A stretch of 64,000 nt of DNA, taken from Papaver somniferum (Eukaryota; Streptophyta; Magnoliopsida; Ranunculales; Papaveraceae). Positions 1 to 9,720 of the stretch are shown here, in pieces. The stretch's first letter is position 1. The number at the start of each line of letters is the position of its first letter. Under the pieces are notes generated by a model. The model ran no database searches, was not told the DNA's origin, and was given only the letters and a program-made list of their open reading frames with translations. The translations under genes and the position numbers were made by a program. The DNA lies in assembly GCF_003573695.1 (NCBI RefSeq), contig NW_020621936.1:12896001-12960000 (forward strand). The letters run 5' to 3'.

Positions 1-18
1 TTAAACGGGTCTTTTTGG

Positions 19-1146
19 TTGGTTTATAAAACTCATGCCCAAAATTTCCCGTTTCTGCCCCTTTATTTGCCTTTTGGAGGTACTGTAATTTTTCTGCCGC
101 CATTGTTGATGATGAAGTCTTTCCTGATGGTGTTAGGTATAATGAGGCTTCCGAAGAAACCTACGCGTAAAGGGCCGAGGGTGTCTTCGTCGACTGATAC
201 TCCTTCACGGATGGATCATCCTGATGCTATGCCATCCCCTCCTCCTGAGGATATTGACGTGCCTGCGATTTCTGATATATCTATGGTTGTTGAGGAGGCC
301 GCGGAGTCTGGGGCTGAAGAGTTTGATGTTGAAGATCTTCCTCCTTCTCCTCATTATGAGCTGCATATGCTTCAATTACGTGACAAAGATGGCTACGGTC
401 ACTTGTCCCTTTCTGAGATTGTAAAGAACTTTCGTCTTCACAAGTTTGAGATCTTTTTTGTTAACGGCCCTGATGCCCTCACCGAGTCTCTCATTCGAGA
501 TTTTCCTTACGATGAGAACAACCTTTTGATTAGTGTTGGTCAGCTGGCCGCTGGTATGTTTCTTCCTCTTTATAGTAGAAAAGATTCTTTCTCTTATGAT
601 GTCTTATCCACTAGGGATGACCCGGCGAACAAGATTCAAGTTCGAGGAATCTATCAGTATACTGGTAATTACTGGCGTGCCCTTCGTGAGTGTTGGTACC
701 GTAGTAGGGGAAAGACCACCTTGCGTTCTTATGATCCCTTTGCTGAGGGGAGATCTAAGCGAGAAGACTATACTCCCGCCAACTTCAATGCCACCTATTT
801 TGATGCTATTCAAAAGACTAACCTTCTTCATTGAAGTGTTCGCCCTCGTCGCATCCATGTTACTGCTAGGCAGACTAGGGAAGGTAACATCCTTCATTTG
901 CTGGAGAAAATTCACAAGACCGGTTTGACTACGATCCCATACTCCGCTAGGCTGTCTCTGCCAAAGTCTGACCGCATTCGTCTTGATCATGATGACCGCT
1001 GGGCTCGCACTACCATTCGTGTGGTTGGTCCTTGGGCCTATGGTTTTACCACTGCGGACCCTTCGGTTCCTCGCTCAGCTCGTTCTCTGCCTGAGAAGTA
1101 TGATGGTTATCAGCCTTGGGTTTTCAATCCTGCTGCTTCTCACGAG
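19..1146 (+). pseudogene. T1 antisense gene, exon 1
   Basis: One reading frame stays open from about 19 to 1146 apart from a TGA at 832-834, after which the same frame continues with sensible protein. The N-terminal part is proline/serine rich and acidic. The globular part (from about residue 115) contains SLSEIVKNFRLHKFEIFF, later ALRECWYRSRG, and after the stop WARTTIRVVGPWAYGF. I do not recognise a catalytic domain. It looks like the poorly characterised plant proteins annotated as putative gypsy-type transposon proteins, but I could not test that. The start is uncertain: there is no convincing ATG near 19, and around 105-175 an acidic peptide (DDEVFPDGVRYNEASEE) is open in frame 2, so a frameshift or an upstream exon is possible. 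The exon ends at CACGAG before GTACCC, a plausible donor in phase 0. Confidence 0.65.
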
Positions 1147-1240
1147 GTACCCTTGTTGTAGCGCCTTTGTCCTGCTTAGATAGCTTCGTATGCTATGGTA
1201 TCTTTGCTAACTTTAGCGTCTTTATTTCGATGGCTTCCAG
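1147..1240 (+). other. T1 antisense gene, intron 1 (94 bp)
   Basis: The segment begins GTACCC and ends in a T-rich stretch followed by TTCCAG. Reading straight through gives a stop after two codons. Removing these 94 bases joins two phase-0 codons and continues an open S/T/K-rich peptide. The size is typical of short plant introns. This is inferred from splice motifs and frame only. Confidence 0.6.
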
Positions 1241-1342
1241 TCTACTCCTGCTTCTTCTGCCGGGACTTCTCAAGGCTCTGCTGGTAATTCCGTGGCCACC
1301 AGGACTAGGAAGAGGAAGGCTTCGTCTGGTACACCTGCGGAG
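1241..1342 (+). pseudogene. T1 antisense gene, exon 2
   Basis: This exon is exactly 34 codons (102 bp), phase 0 at both ends. It encodes a Ser/Thr/Ala-rich linker ending in a basic cluster TRTRKRKASS, which resembles a nuclear localisation signal. It is preceded by CAG and followed by GTAAGA, a near-consensus donor. The flanking exon ends and the next acceptor at 4391 keep one frame, which argues that the gene was once spliced as an mRNA rather than being a random antisense ORF. Confidence 0.6.
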
Positions 1343-4300
1343 GTAAGAATCATACCTTTGTGTTTATATATTCCTTAGTACTGATCGCTGTCGTAGGTGT
1401 CAAAAATAAATTACACTTTCTCACTACTGAAAATATATTATATAGCAAGGGTAAGAAAGGATCGTTCCCACAGAGAGGTCTAGGTTGTCAATATGTTTTG
1501 GTATCTTAAGCAAACAATGGGCGAGATGTTTTGTTTTTATGAAACTAAAAATAAAATAAAAGCAAAGAAAGAAAGAAATAAACAAGCAAATCAATAAGAT
1601 GAGAATATTTGTTAAGGATTTCGTTTCATTCACTAACATGTTCTTATCTTAATAACTAGAATTGATATTTAATCTCTCATTATCAAAATCCCTAAGATAC
1701 CTAGTCGAAAGAATATCCTGCAATTTCCTCTTATCATCACACATACATGTAAAACGATGCAAGTATGAATTCTACCAAAAGAATAACCTAACGTCTTGCG
1801 CTAATCAAGTTTAATTCCCATGGAGCATTAAGATTCATGAAACTTGGCTAATCAATGCAATTGAAATACATTGCGCAAACAATTCAAACAAAGGTCATGG
1901 TTCTCATATGATTACAAGGATATATTACTATAACCTACAATCATATTTATGCTACTTGTGTTCAAGGGTTATCGCTCGATGATTAATCTTAAACTAGCTA
2001 TAGATATGGACATGAGTTCTACCAATTTGCAACTTGACAAAACAAATACTCAAATCATGTTGCAATACATCAATCATGCAACTATATTTTTAGAGAATCA
2101 TAAACGATAAATATGAGTCAAAACTAATATATTAAACCCAAAACCATGTTATATGAAATCAACTTAATCCATAAACCAATAATAAAATTAACTACTCATG
2201 TTCAAGGAGTTCATCACAAGGATATAGAGAAAAGCGTTCATGTTGTAAAACCCTAGAAACGAAAATAGAGGAGAAGTCTCCCTAATGGAGATATCTAGGT
2301 TTAGAGAAAGACTTTTCTATTTATATGCTTCTCCCATTCCAAAAGGATACTCTTTACAATATTAGGTCTTCTCAAAACTCATCTCTAAGTGGTCCACCTA
2401 GCCCATGTATGAGAGAAACCCGTGTGAAAATCTTTGTCAAAACTGGTCGTCGGAAATCTGGTGTCGCAGGCCGGAAGTTGAACGGAATATACCCTGACGG
2501 TCGCTGGAATATGCTACTCCGTCGCCTGAATCAAACTAACGGTCTTCTGTAGTCGCCGTCATCTTTAACGGCACCGTTACCTGGTCAGTTCACCTGAATC
2601 GCTGAGTTAACTCGTCTGAATCGGAATCCATACGAGTCATGGATGTAATGAGGCCAACTTCCATGCCATTTTTAATCTTTGCCTGTAAAATTCCTAGCAT
2701 ACATCTAAATGCTCAATTCAGCATCATTCACCACTTATTGCTGCATTCATTCCCTGCACGGTTTCCATTCACTCACAACAAAACTTGTTGTTGTTGATTC
2801 AAGCCACTTCAATTGCAGTTGAAGTCCATTACCCGCAGCTCAACAAACTCAACCCATCTGCACCATTTCAGCTGCAAGCCTTTACTTCCCTGACTTCATC
2901 CAATCTTTGCACCAATAACTCCATCTCTTTGCGCTCAGCTGCTCCTACGGCCGTCTCCATCTAGCCATCAGCTTTTTGTAAACTCAGAATCACCACCAAT
3001 ACATTGCCACTCATCTCACATTCCCATGCTCAGTTCCCTGTATCAATATCAAGAGCAACACCACAAAGCAATGATGAATCCAACCACACTACAACTACCA
3101 TCAACATTCCTTGTAAATCATAATCTAGCCATTTCAGCTGCACCGCCTTCTTTATCCTGCATTCCAACCTTCTTAACCTCCATCTCCTTGGCCATCTGTT
3201 ACATTAACACCAGTCGTCAGTGGAAACATCTACCAAAACCATCTTCATACACAGATCGAACCCATGATAATCATCATTTCCTACATTTCTGGTATTGATA
3301 GCAGCAACAACACATATGCCAATTTCAGTTCAATCAATTTCCTTCTCAGACTACCACCAACAACACCTGCATCTCATACTTCTATCAATAGCAGCCCAGC
3401 TCTCCTCAATTAGCCATAAACCCATTGTTCCCTTGATAGTCTTCATGGTAACAACATCTTCATCATCCCCTCTTCCATCTGTTGATTGAACCAAAAACCA
3501 GAATCCATTTTCCTTCTTCGTTCTTAACAGATTCTTCCATCTTTCGATTAAAAACGACAACCATTTCAAACAGATTCAAATCCCATTTTCAATTACTATA
3601 AATCTCAGATCCCCTTTTATCTTTGTCTCAATCCACCAAAATAACTCAAACCCCAACTCTTTCTTCTCTGATTCTTGCTTGCCTCAAAACCCTAACCAAT
3701 TTCCATCGTCAGAACCTCAATTTCACCAGCAGCAACCTAATTCCCATCTTCACATCTTCTTAATCTAACTCTAATCTGAGTTTCAATTTCTGAATTAACC
3801 CCAGACGCAATTTCTTACAATGTCAGATTCAACCCATCTTGAATCTGTTTCAATTCCATCATCTCTATCTTACCCTTTTCTCATCTCCCAATTCTCGATC
3901 AGCAACAACAAGATTTACTCTCAATTTCAGGTGATAAAACAACGGCAGCTGCTGCTTCTTCCTTTCTCAGTTTTAGGGAAATGAATGAACTAGAGAAAAC
4001 GTCTCTCGAATTTAGGGTTAGGTTGTCTTCGGGTGCTAACAGTATATGCATTTTCTGGATAAGGGATACCCAAATTGGCATCCCCTTAATCCTCAGCTGG
4101 CCTGTCTTTAGTGTTCTTCCAGATAGAGTTGCCCCTTAACCTTGGATTGGCTCCAGATAATGTTCGTCCATGAAATGACAATTTTATCCTTTTTGCTCAA
4201 ATGGCTCATTTCTCCTTCTTTCGCTTCAAACGACTCCATTGCACCTAAAACACTCAAAAGTAAACATAAGATACATAATTCACACGATAATAACAAAGAA

Positions 4301-4391
4301 AGCATAAATACTAGATATTAAATTAGGTGTTTTAGACACCTATCAAGTACCTTGCCCCCGATTCTTAGCTGACGCATGTGTTTCTTTGCAG
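1343..4391 (+). other. T1 antisense gene, intron 2, enlarged by an insertion
   Basis: The donor is GAG|GTAAGAATC and the acceptor is GTTTCTTTGCAG|TCTTC, with a good pyrimidine tract. The bases outside the insertion (1343-1393 and 4343-4391) total about 100 bp, so the ancestral intron was of ordinary size. The other 2.95 kb is a separate repeat. The splice sites themselves are undamaged. Confidence 0.65.
1394..4342. mobile_element. 2.95-kb unclassified insertion inside the T1 intron
   Basis: The segment starts TAGGTGTC (1394-1401) and ends GACACCTA (4335-4342), an 8-bp terminal inverted repeat. The last 18 bases also fold as a small hairpin (AGGTGT, loop TTTAG, ACACCT). I found no target-site duplication at these borders, so the class is open: a TIR transposon derivative or a non-autonomous retroelement are both possible. 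Inside, 1440-2300 is AT-rich with a TTCCCACAGAGAGG motif near 1465. From 2650 to 4100 it is C/T- and CA-rich, like a captured gene leader. No ORF over 100 codons has credible protein character. Confidence 0.5.
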
Positions 4392-5110
4392 TCTTCTCAG
4401 AGGAAGGGAAAGCTAAAGATCTTGGTTGATCTTGATACCTTGGATGATGACCCTAAGGCCGCCGTTGAGGAACCTATTGACGAAGATATGGAGGATATCG
4501 AGGATACTGGCTTTAGTCCTCACTTGGATGACATTGAAGAGGATTTTTCCAAGGATAACCCTAGCTCAGTCCGAGCTGCTTCCGTTAAGGGTGAGAACCT
4601 CCCTGTTGTGCCGGTCCTCAATTGATCGAGCTTGTTGGTATTCAAGCGCCTGCGTTATCTTTGAAGATGCCTTCTCTTTCTGCTCCCTGCAAGGATTTTC
4701 CCACCGTTTATGCTACTTCTGGAGCTGCTGTTGTAGCTTCGAAGAGCCTTCCTTCGTCTCCCGCTACTTCCCTCCAATCTAGCGGTTCATTTGCTAAGGC
4801 TGTTGCCCCTTCGGAGAGGGCTGGTAGCTCAGATTCTCAGCAGAAAAAGAAGGTTGTGATTTCACCAGCCAGCTTCTCCTTCGATGCTGCTCCTGCTTCA
4901 CTAGGGAGTTCTCGGTCTGTTTCTACTGCCCCTGCTAGCAAAGATGTTGGAGTTCCACCTTCGTTACCAGACTGGGCCATACTGGGAAATCTTCCTTCTG
5001 CTAGTGATATGGATTTGGGAGGCTCTCAGGCTATTCCTTCTGTTCCTAGCTCTTCCACCATGCTATCCCTCCGTCGTGGTGAGGGTTCAGCTGTCGTGCC
5101 CCTTACCTGA
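4392..5110 (+). pseudogene. T1 antisense gene, exon 3 (C-terminal part)
   Basis: After the acceptor the frame reads SSQRKGKLKILVDLDTLDDD and a strongly acidic stretch to a TGA at 4623-4625. A frame change there moves to frame 2, which is open from 4622 to a TGA at 5108-5110 with a Ser/Ala/Pro-rich low-complexity tail (for example SSSTMLSLRRGEG). Either a small indel near 4620 broke one exon, or a further short intron lies there. The exon ends within a few bases of the truncated second RNase H on the other strand, so it directly abuts the pol deletion junction. Function unknown. Exons 1-3 together would give roughly 650 residues. Confidence 0.6.
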
Positions 5111-5300
5111 ATGCATAGATGAGTCGGTCTCCAGTAGGGGTCGTTATCACGATCCATTTGCCTGCTCCTTCTCCGTTTGAGGAGCCGTCTACGAATATTT
5201 CCCACCTTCGTGCGTTCTGCGGTTCCAAGAGGTCTTCTGGTTCCGGCTTTTCTTCGTCCATTCCTGGAATGTCTTCTATCTCCGCTTCGTCATTTAGAGG
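5103..5300 (-). pseudogene. T1 second (archaeal-type) RNase H, truncated
   Basis: The minus strand reads an acidic tether (about EDIPGMDEEKPEPEDLLEP) and then WEIFVDGSSNGEGAG and TTPTGDRLIYAF. The VDGSSN motif carries the first catalytic Asp of an RNase H. In Tat elements this is the additional archaeal-type RNase H after the classical one. Only about the first 35 residues are present: the remaining catalytic residues and the whole integrase are absent. The break falls at CAG|GTAAGG on the minus strand, which also matches a splice-donor consensus (see findings). Confidence 0.8.
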
Positions 5301-5800
5301 TAAGTCTGCCAAGATTTGTGATTTCTCCGCTTTCCTGGTTTCGAAGTATATGGAACTGTTTGATCATGGCATTCCATTTTGCCACTCTTCCGATCTTATC
5401 CGTGCTGTCAAGGATTTGGCTTATTTGAGCTTTTGTGAAAATTCTGATGGTGTGCGCATCGAAATATATCCTTAGCTTTTTTGTTGCTACTACTAAGGCA
5501 TATGAGTTGCTCCACCTTGGTGTAGTTACGCTCCGTCGAACTGAGTGTCTTGCTAACATAGTATATGGGCTTTTCTCCTTGCCCTTGGTCTCTTACCAAT
5601 ACTGCGCTTACAGCGTAGCTCGTTGCTGCTAGGTATAGGGTGAGTGTCTCACCTAGCTCCGGATTTTGCAGGATGGATACTGATGCTAAGTATTCCTTGA
5701 TCTTGTGAAGAACTTGCTCACACTCTTTGGTACATGTAAACCTGCTTCCTTTCCTTAGCGTATCGAAGAACGCTTTGCACTTCTATGACGACCTGGATAT
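5290..5800 (-). pseudogene. T1 RT connection and classical RNase H
   Basis: On the minus strand the connection region shows SMGRFISRSS, then LYLAATSYAVSAVLVRDQ, then KPIYYVSKTLSSTERNY, the conserved YVSK-L motif at the start of gypsy RNase H. A frameshift near 5505 splits the next part, which continues ALVVATKKLRIYF. The run IFTKAQISQIL and GRVAKWNAMI closes the domain. Gypsy RNase H normally has AVTYALKKWRHYL-type sequence here, and the match is good. At least one stop (near 5790) and one frameshift make it inactive. Confidence 0.8.
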
Positions 5801-5874
5801 GAATCTTCCCATGGAAGCTAAAATTACGTTTAGCTTTTGTACTCCTTTTAGCGTTTGCGGGGATGGCATCTCCA

Positions 5875-6692
5875 TTATTGCTCTGACCCTTCAGGATCTA
5901 CTTCGATTCCTCGTTTGGTGACCAAGTAGCCTAAGAATTTTCCCGAGGTAACTCCGAATGTACATTTGTCCGGGTTTACCTTCATGTGAAATTTTCTCAT
6001 AGCTTCAAATACCTCCCTTAGGTCTGAGAGATGGTTTTTTTCTTCTTTGCTTTTGACAAGCATGTCATCTACGTAGACCTCCAGTATCTTGCCTATCCAT
6101 GGCTTGAATATTTTGTCTACTAATCATTGGTATGTTTCCCCCGCGTTTTTTAGTCCAAAAGGCATCCTTGTATAGAAATACAAGCCTCGTGGGGTAAAGA
6201 ACGCAGTGTGCTCCTGATCTTCTTCTGCAAGGGCTATTTGGTTATAGCCTGAGTATCCATCCATGAAGGATAATCTTTGATGACCATCTGTTGCATTGAC
6301 CAGTTGGTCGATATTTGGCAGTGGGTAACTGTCTTTGGGGCACGCTTTGTTAAGATTGTTGAAATCGATGCAAATGCTACGCCTCCATTCTTTTTTGGAA
6401 CGATGACCATGTTGGATATCCACATGGGATATTTGACTTCTCGTATAAATCCTGCTTTAAGTAACTTTTGCAATTCCTTTTCTACCCCTTCATGGTAGAT
6501 GTCCGCCACCTTACGTATGCGTTTCTTGAATGGTGGTATCTCCGGTTTGAGCCGAAGGTGGTGTGAGACCAAGTTCAGATCAATTCCTTGCATGTCTTCC
6601 ATTGACCTTGCAAAGACATCTGCGTATTCCTTTAGTAACCTTTGTATCTGCACTTCCTCTTCATCTTCAAGCAACATTCCGATGCTTAACAT
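5875..6692 (-). pseudogene. T1 reverse transcriptase
   Basis: The minus strand gives the gypsy RT signature in order: RLLKEYADVFARSMEDMQGI (pre-RT), RLKPEIPPFKKRIRK, LLKAGFIREVKYPMW, IVPKKNGG, CIDFNNLNKACPKDSYPLP, LSFMDGYSGYNQI, FGLKNAGETYQ and the catalytic YVDDMLVKS, then NPDKCTFGVTSGKFLGY. One frameshift lies near 6395 between IVPKKNGG and CIDFNNLN. One in-frame TGA (6121-6123) replaces the Arg usually found after TYQ, consistent with C-to-T decay at a methylated site. Product in an intact element: RNA-dependent DNA polymerase in the virus-like particle. Confidence 0.92.
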
Positions 6693-6946
6693 CTTTGGTT
6701 CTGCCTCCGTTCCGATGTTGATTTTCTTTGTTGGTTCAATTGGCGAGGAGATGTGAGGAGTGCTTTTCTGTAATTGTTATTTGGTGGAGACGTCTGCACC
6801 TGGATTGGTGGCGGTGTTTGCTTCTGGTGCTGAGACATCCTTGTGTGCGGAGGCGTCCTTGTGTGCGGAGGGTGCTGCGTTCTGCACTTATTTGCTTTAC
6901 GCCTCTTTTTTTCATGCTGCTGAGCAGTAGCTCGTTCTTCGTTGAG
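6693..6946 (-). other. T1 protease-RT linker
   Basis: A low-complexity minus-strand linker rich in Gln, Pro and Lys. It contains a 17-bp direct duplication (CTTGTGTGCGGAGGCGT-type unit near 6840-6872). No motif is recognised; it joins the protease to the reverse transcriptase. Confidence 0.5.
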
Positions 6947-7676
6947 TCAGATTTCTGCTAAATTGCATAGCCTCGCGTCTTGCTGGTCACCTTTGATCTC
7001 CATTTCTCCCATAGGTGTGGGGAAGCATAGGTACTGATGATACGTTGAAGCTGTTCCTCGTAATCTATGGACCCATAGTCTTCCCATGATCACATTGTAG
7101 GGCGAAGGTGCTTCTACCACGCAGAAGCGTGTGCTGGTTACTAAGGGTCCTGCGTGTACCTGCAAAACAATTTCTCCTTTTGATCTAGAGAGTGCTCTGT
7201 TAAACCCATAATATCGTGCAAGTGGAAGAATCCATCTGCTCTGGTGTCAGTTCCATACGCAGGTATGGTTCGTAAAATATCACATTTAACGAACTGCCTC
7301 CGTCGACGAGGACCTTCGTAACATTCCATCCATGTATTGGGAGGGTGATTACCAGTGGATCGTTGTGCATTTCCACTTCTTGGTTGACATATTTTGTTGA
7401 AAAGGTTAATGGTGTAGCCATCCAGTCCTCCCAAGTGCTAGAAGGTGGTCCGCATAGATTGAATACTTCGTGGGTTTCGACCTTCTTTCTGCTTCGAGCT
7501 AATTCGAGGATATCTTCGAGCATCTCTTCTTGACCTCCGTTGGAGAAGGTGATCATGTTGATGTATTTCCCATCCTGGGGTAGTTCAACCCTTTTCTTTG
7601 GGATGTCCTCCGTCTCTGTTGGCTGCAGTTGTACGTACTCCATGAATTTACCTTCATCAATGAATCTTTGAATCAC
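6947..7676 (-). pseudogene. T1 aspartic protease region
   Basis: The minus strand reads LVITLPIHGWNVTKVLVDGG, with VDGGSSLN at the place of the protease D-(S/T)-G motif. It then frameshifts near 7200 from the PEQMDSSTC peptide into GFNRALSRSKGEIVLQVHAG and continues VVEAPSPYNVIMGRLW, the conserved C-terminal YN-I-GR block of gypsy proteases. N-terminal to it, EYVQLQPTETEDIPKKRVEL is the usual gag-protease linker. Asp is present, but Gly-Gly follows it in place of the canonical Thr/Ser-Gly, a variant common in the Tat clade. The frameshift makes this copy non-functional. Confidence 0.85.
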
Positions 7677-7679
7677 ACT

Positions 7680-9135
7680 GCGGAGGTGGTAGCATGAATC
7701 ATTGGTATGCCCATAGTATTAGTGGTATGCGCAGTACTCCTTAGATTCCTTCGTTCTGTCAGGATGCTTCCCCTTAGTATTAGGGTAATGAAAGCCCGGT
7801 TTTGCTCCCTCCTTGCTGAGGATGTGAGAAAAAGTTGTGTTCAGCTTCGTGTACACTTTATCTGCAAATTCTTCTCTTCCTTTGCCTCGTTTTCCATCTC
7901 CGTGTTTGGATCGCTTGTCTCGAGAGCTGGCTCTGCCCCCTGCTTCGTTGTCTCGCTTAGGTATCTCCGGAATTGGTTCCAGAGAGTTGGTCCTTTGTGG
8001 AGCTGCTACTGTCTTTTTTTGTGCCCTGGGGTTGTCCTTCTGGATTTCTTCGAGTATGATGTATCGGTCTTGGACAACTCTGAGCTCACCTTTAGAATCT
8101 AAGACTTTGTTGTGGAGCTCCACGAAGATGGATGAGGTTCTGTCAAGTCCGTACTTATAGCAGTTTATGCTAATTTCTGGATTGACTTTCCCAATTTCTT
8201 GGAATGTCTTTTGCCATCTGTCTATGTACTACATCAGTGTTTCGTGGGGTCCGATGGCTAAAGCAAATAGCCTATCTACTCCCTCAAAATGCGAAAGGAT
8301 AGCGGAGACGTAGTTGCTTCCTGTAGTACCTCTTCCAATCGCGCGCCTGCATGACCAGTTTTTAAGCCTTGGATCTCCTTCCGTATTTTCTCCATTTGTT
8401 CCATGACCATGTTCACATTGTGAGCATCTTTAGAAAATGCTTCGTCGTAGTATCTTTGGGAGGGCTTGTATGTTGAATCCGTCTCGTCTGGATCGTGATG
8501 TGCTTTGTTTGCTCCTCTAGGTTGAGTCGCCTTTGGTGGGTTGGTATCCACCCTTCGTCTTTCTGAGATAGCTCCGTTATCACGCCTCCGTTGCGGGGGG
8601 TGAGTTTAGGAACCTTCGGTCTGTGTGTTTAACGTACCTTTGAGGTTCTGATTCTCCTGAGCCATGTTGTGCATGACATCTTCGTTTTCCTTGTTACAGA
8701 GTAACAAAGCTGCTATTTGTGCCGTCATTTGATCTTTATTGTGGGCTCCACCTTCCTGAGGAGTGTTGTCGTCTGGATTTTCAGAGTTTTCTACTCCTTC
8801 TTCTATAATTGGCGCGTCTGGATCTATCTGAATTGGAGTTAGTTTTCCCAATCCTCGTCCCCTAGGGGTAAGGTTCTGGACAACCCTGCATTGGCCGCAG
8901 GTGGCTTTGTCATAGTTGCATGCTCCGGTAACGGCATGTCGTAGATTGGTTGAGCTCCTGATGTTTGCCCCATCCCTTCAGCAGGAATAGGTGATTTGTT
9001 AGAAACTGTTCTTCTTTCTATTTCACTTTGGCCGTCCTCCGTTTCATTTCTTTGGTTTGCTTGAGATGGATTTTGGGATCTCCCTCTTGTGATAGCTGGT
9101 CGTGAGTTTGTTGGTGCATCAGTTGGTTTCTGCAT
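7680..9135 (-). pseudogene. T1 gag, frameshifted and internally deleted
   Basis: The minus strand starts MQKPTDAPTNSRPAITRG and runs through a polar N-terminus. It frameshifts near 8855, crosses a stop near 8606 and reaches QRYYDEAFSKDAHNVNMVME. The C-terminal part is recognisable: ETLM-stop-YIDRWQKTFQE, INCYKYGLDRTSSIFVELH, LEEIQKDNPRAQKK, then FADKVYTKLNTTFSHIL and KEYCAYH of the degenerate Cys/His region before the protease. The central retrotransposon gag block, with its usual YDG-DP-HL and W-F motifs, is absent: the sequence jumps from LSFRILRE to VDRLFALAIGPHE. An internal deletion of roughly 100 or more codons near 8275-8310 is the likely cause. Structural protein; dead here. Confidence 0.82.
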
Positions 9136-9701
9136 ATCTTTGGTTCTTTGTAACCTACGGTGACAGAAAAGACGGAAAATTTCTGCTACTTGGGTGCCTT
9201 CGTTAAAAGTAGCAATTAATGCTCTGACACAGAAGACTGTTAAACAGCTTTTTCAAAAAAGGACTGAAATAAAGCTTTTGAAAGATGGGTATTAAATGCT
9301 TATGACACCCTTGGGAAAAACAACCTTAAAACGTCGAAAACCAATGAAAAAGGGGTGTCAGATCTTGCGAAAAACAGAGCTATTTAATGCGTTAGAAGAT
9401 CTTTTATCCTGAAAATCTTACTAAGATTCCTCTGTCAGTCAAAGGTTCTGAGATCTGAAACGTGGTGTGCTGTTTTAGTAAAAAATAAACATTTTGGCGT
9501 TTTGTGAGTGTGTTTTTTGAAAGTTTTTTGTGGATCTGTAGTGTGGCACGATTTTAGAGGCTATGAACTCCAAAAACATACACAATAAATGGATGAATTA
9601 ATCACTAGAGAGTGAAATTCACCGCTGAAACACAGACCCCTTCGTTTCAAAAGATATATAAGCAAAATATAAACTGTGTCTAAACTCCGGTGCGTGAGCA
9701 A
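9136..9701 (-). other. T1 untranslated leader
   Basis: About 570 bases between the primer site and the gag start on the minus strand. It is AT-rich with no open frame of note. It would be the 5' untranslated and packaging region of the element RNA. Confidence 0.6.
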
Positions 9702-9720
9702 AACACGGTGGGCGCCAAAC
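9702..9720 (-). other. T1 primer-binding site
   Basis: Directly inside the LTR the minus strand reads GTTTGGCGCCCACCGTG. The TTTGGCGCC core is the usual start of plant gypsy primer sites that pair with a tRNA 3' end. I do not name the tRNA. Its position fixes the LTR border at 9721 and the element orientation. Confidence 0.8.

Noticed and set aside
3026..3569. Small frames on both strands in the intron insertion
   Set aside because: CA/CT-rich composition, no domain, and mutually overlapping. It may be a captured gene leader but coding is unsupported.
1394..4342. Helitron identity for the intron insertion
   Set aside because: There is a terminal hairpin, but no CTRR end after it and no TC start at an A/T target.
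5119..6756. Plus-strand frames opposite T1 pol
   Set aside because: They are antisense shadows of RT, RNase H and tether sequence, which have clear motifs on the minus strand.
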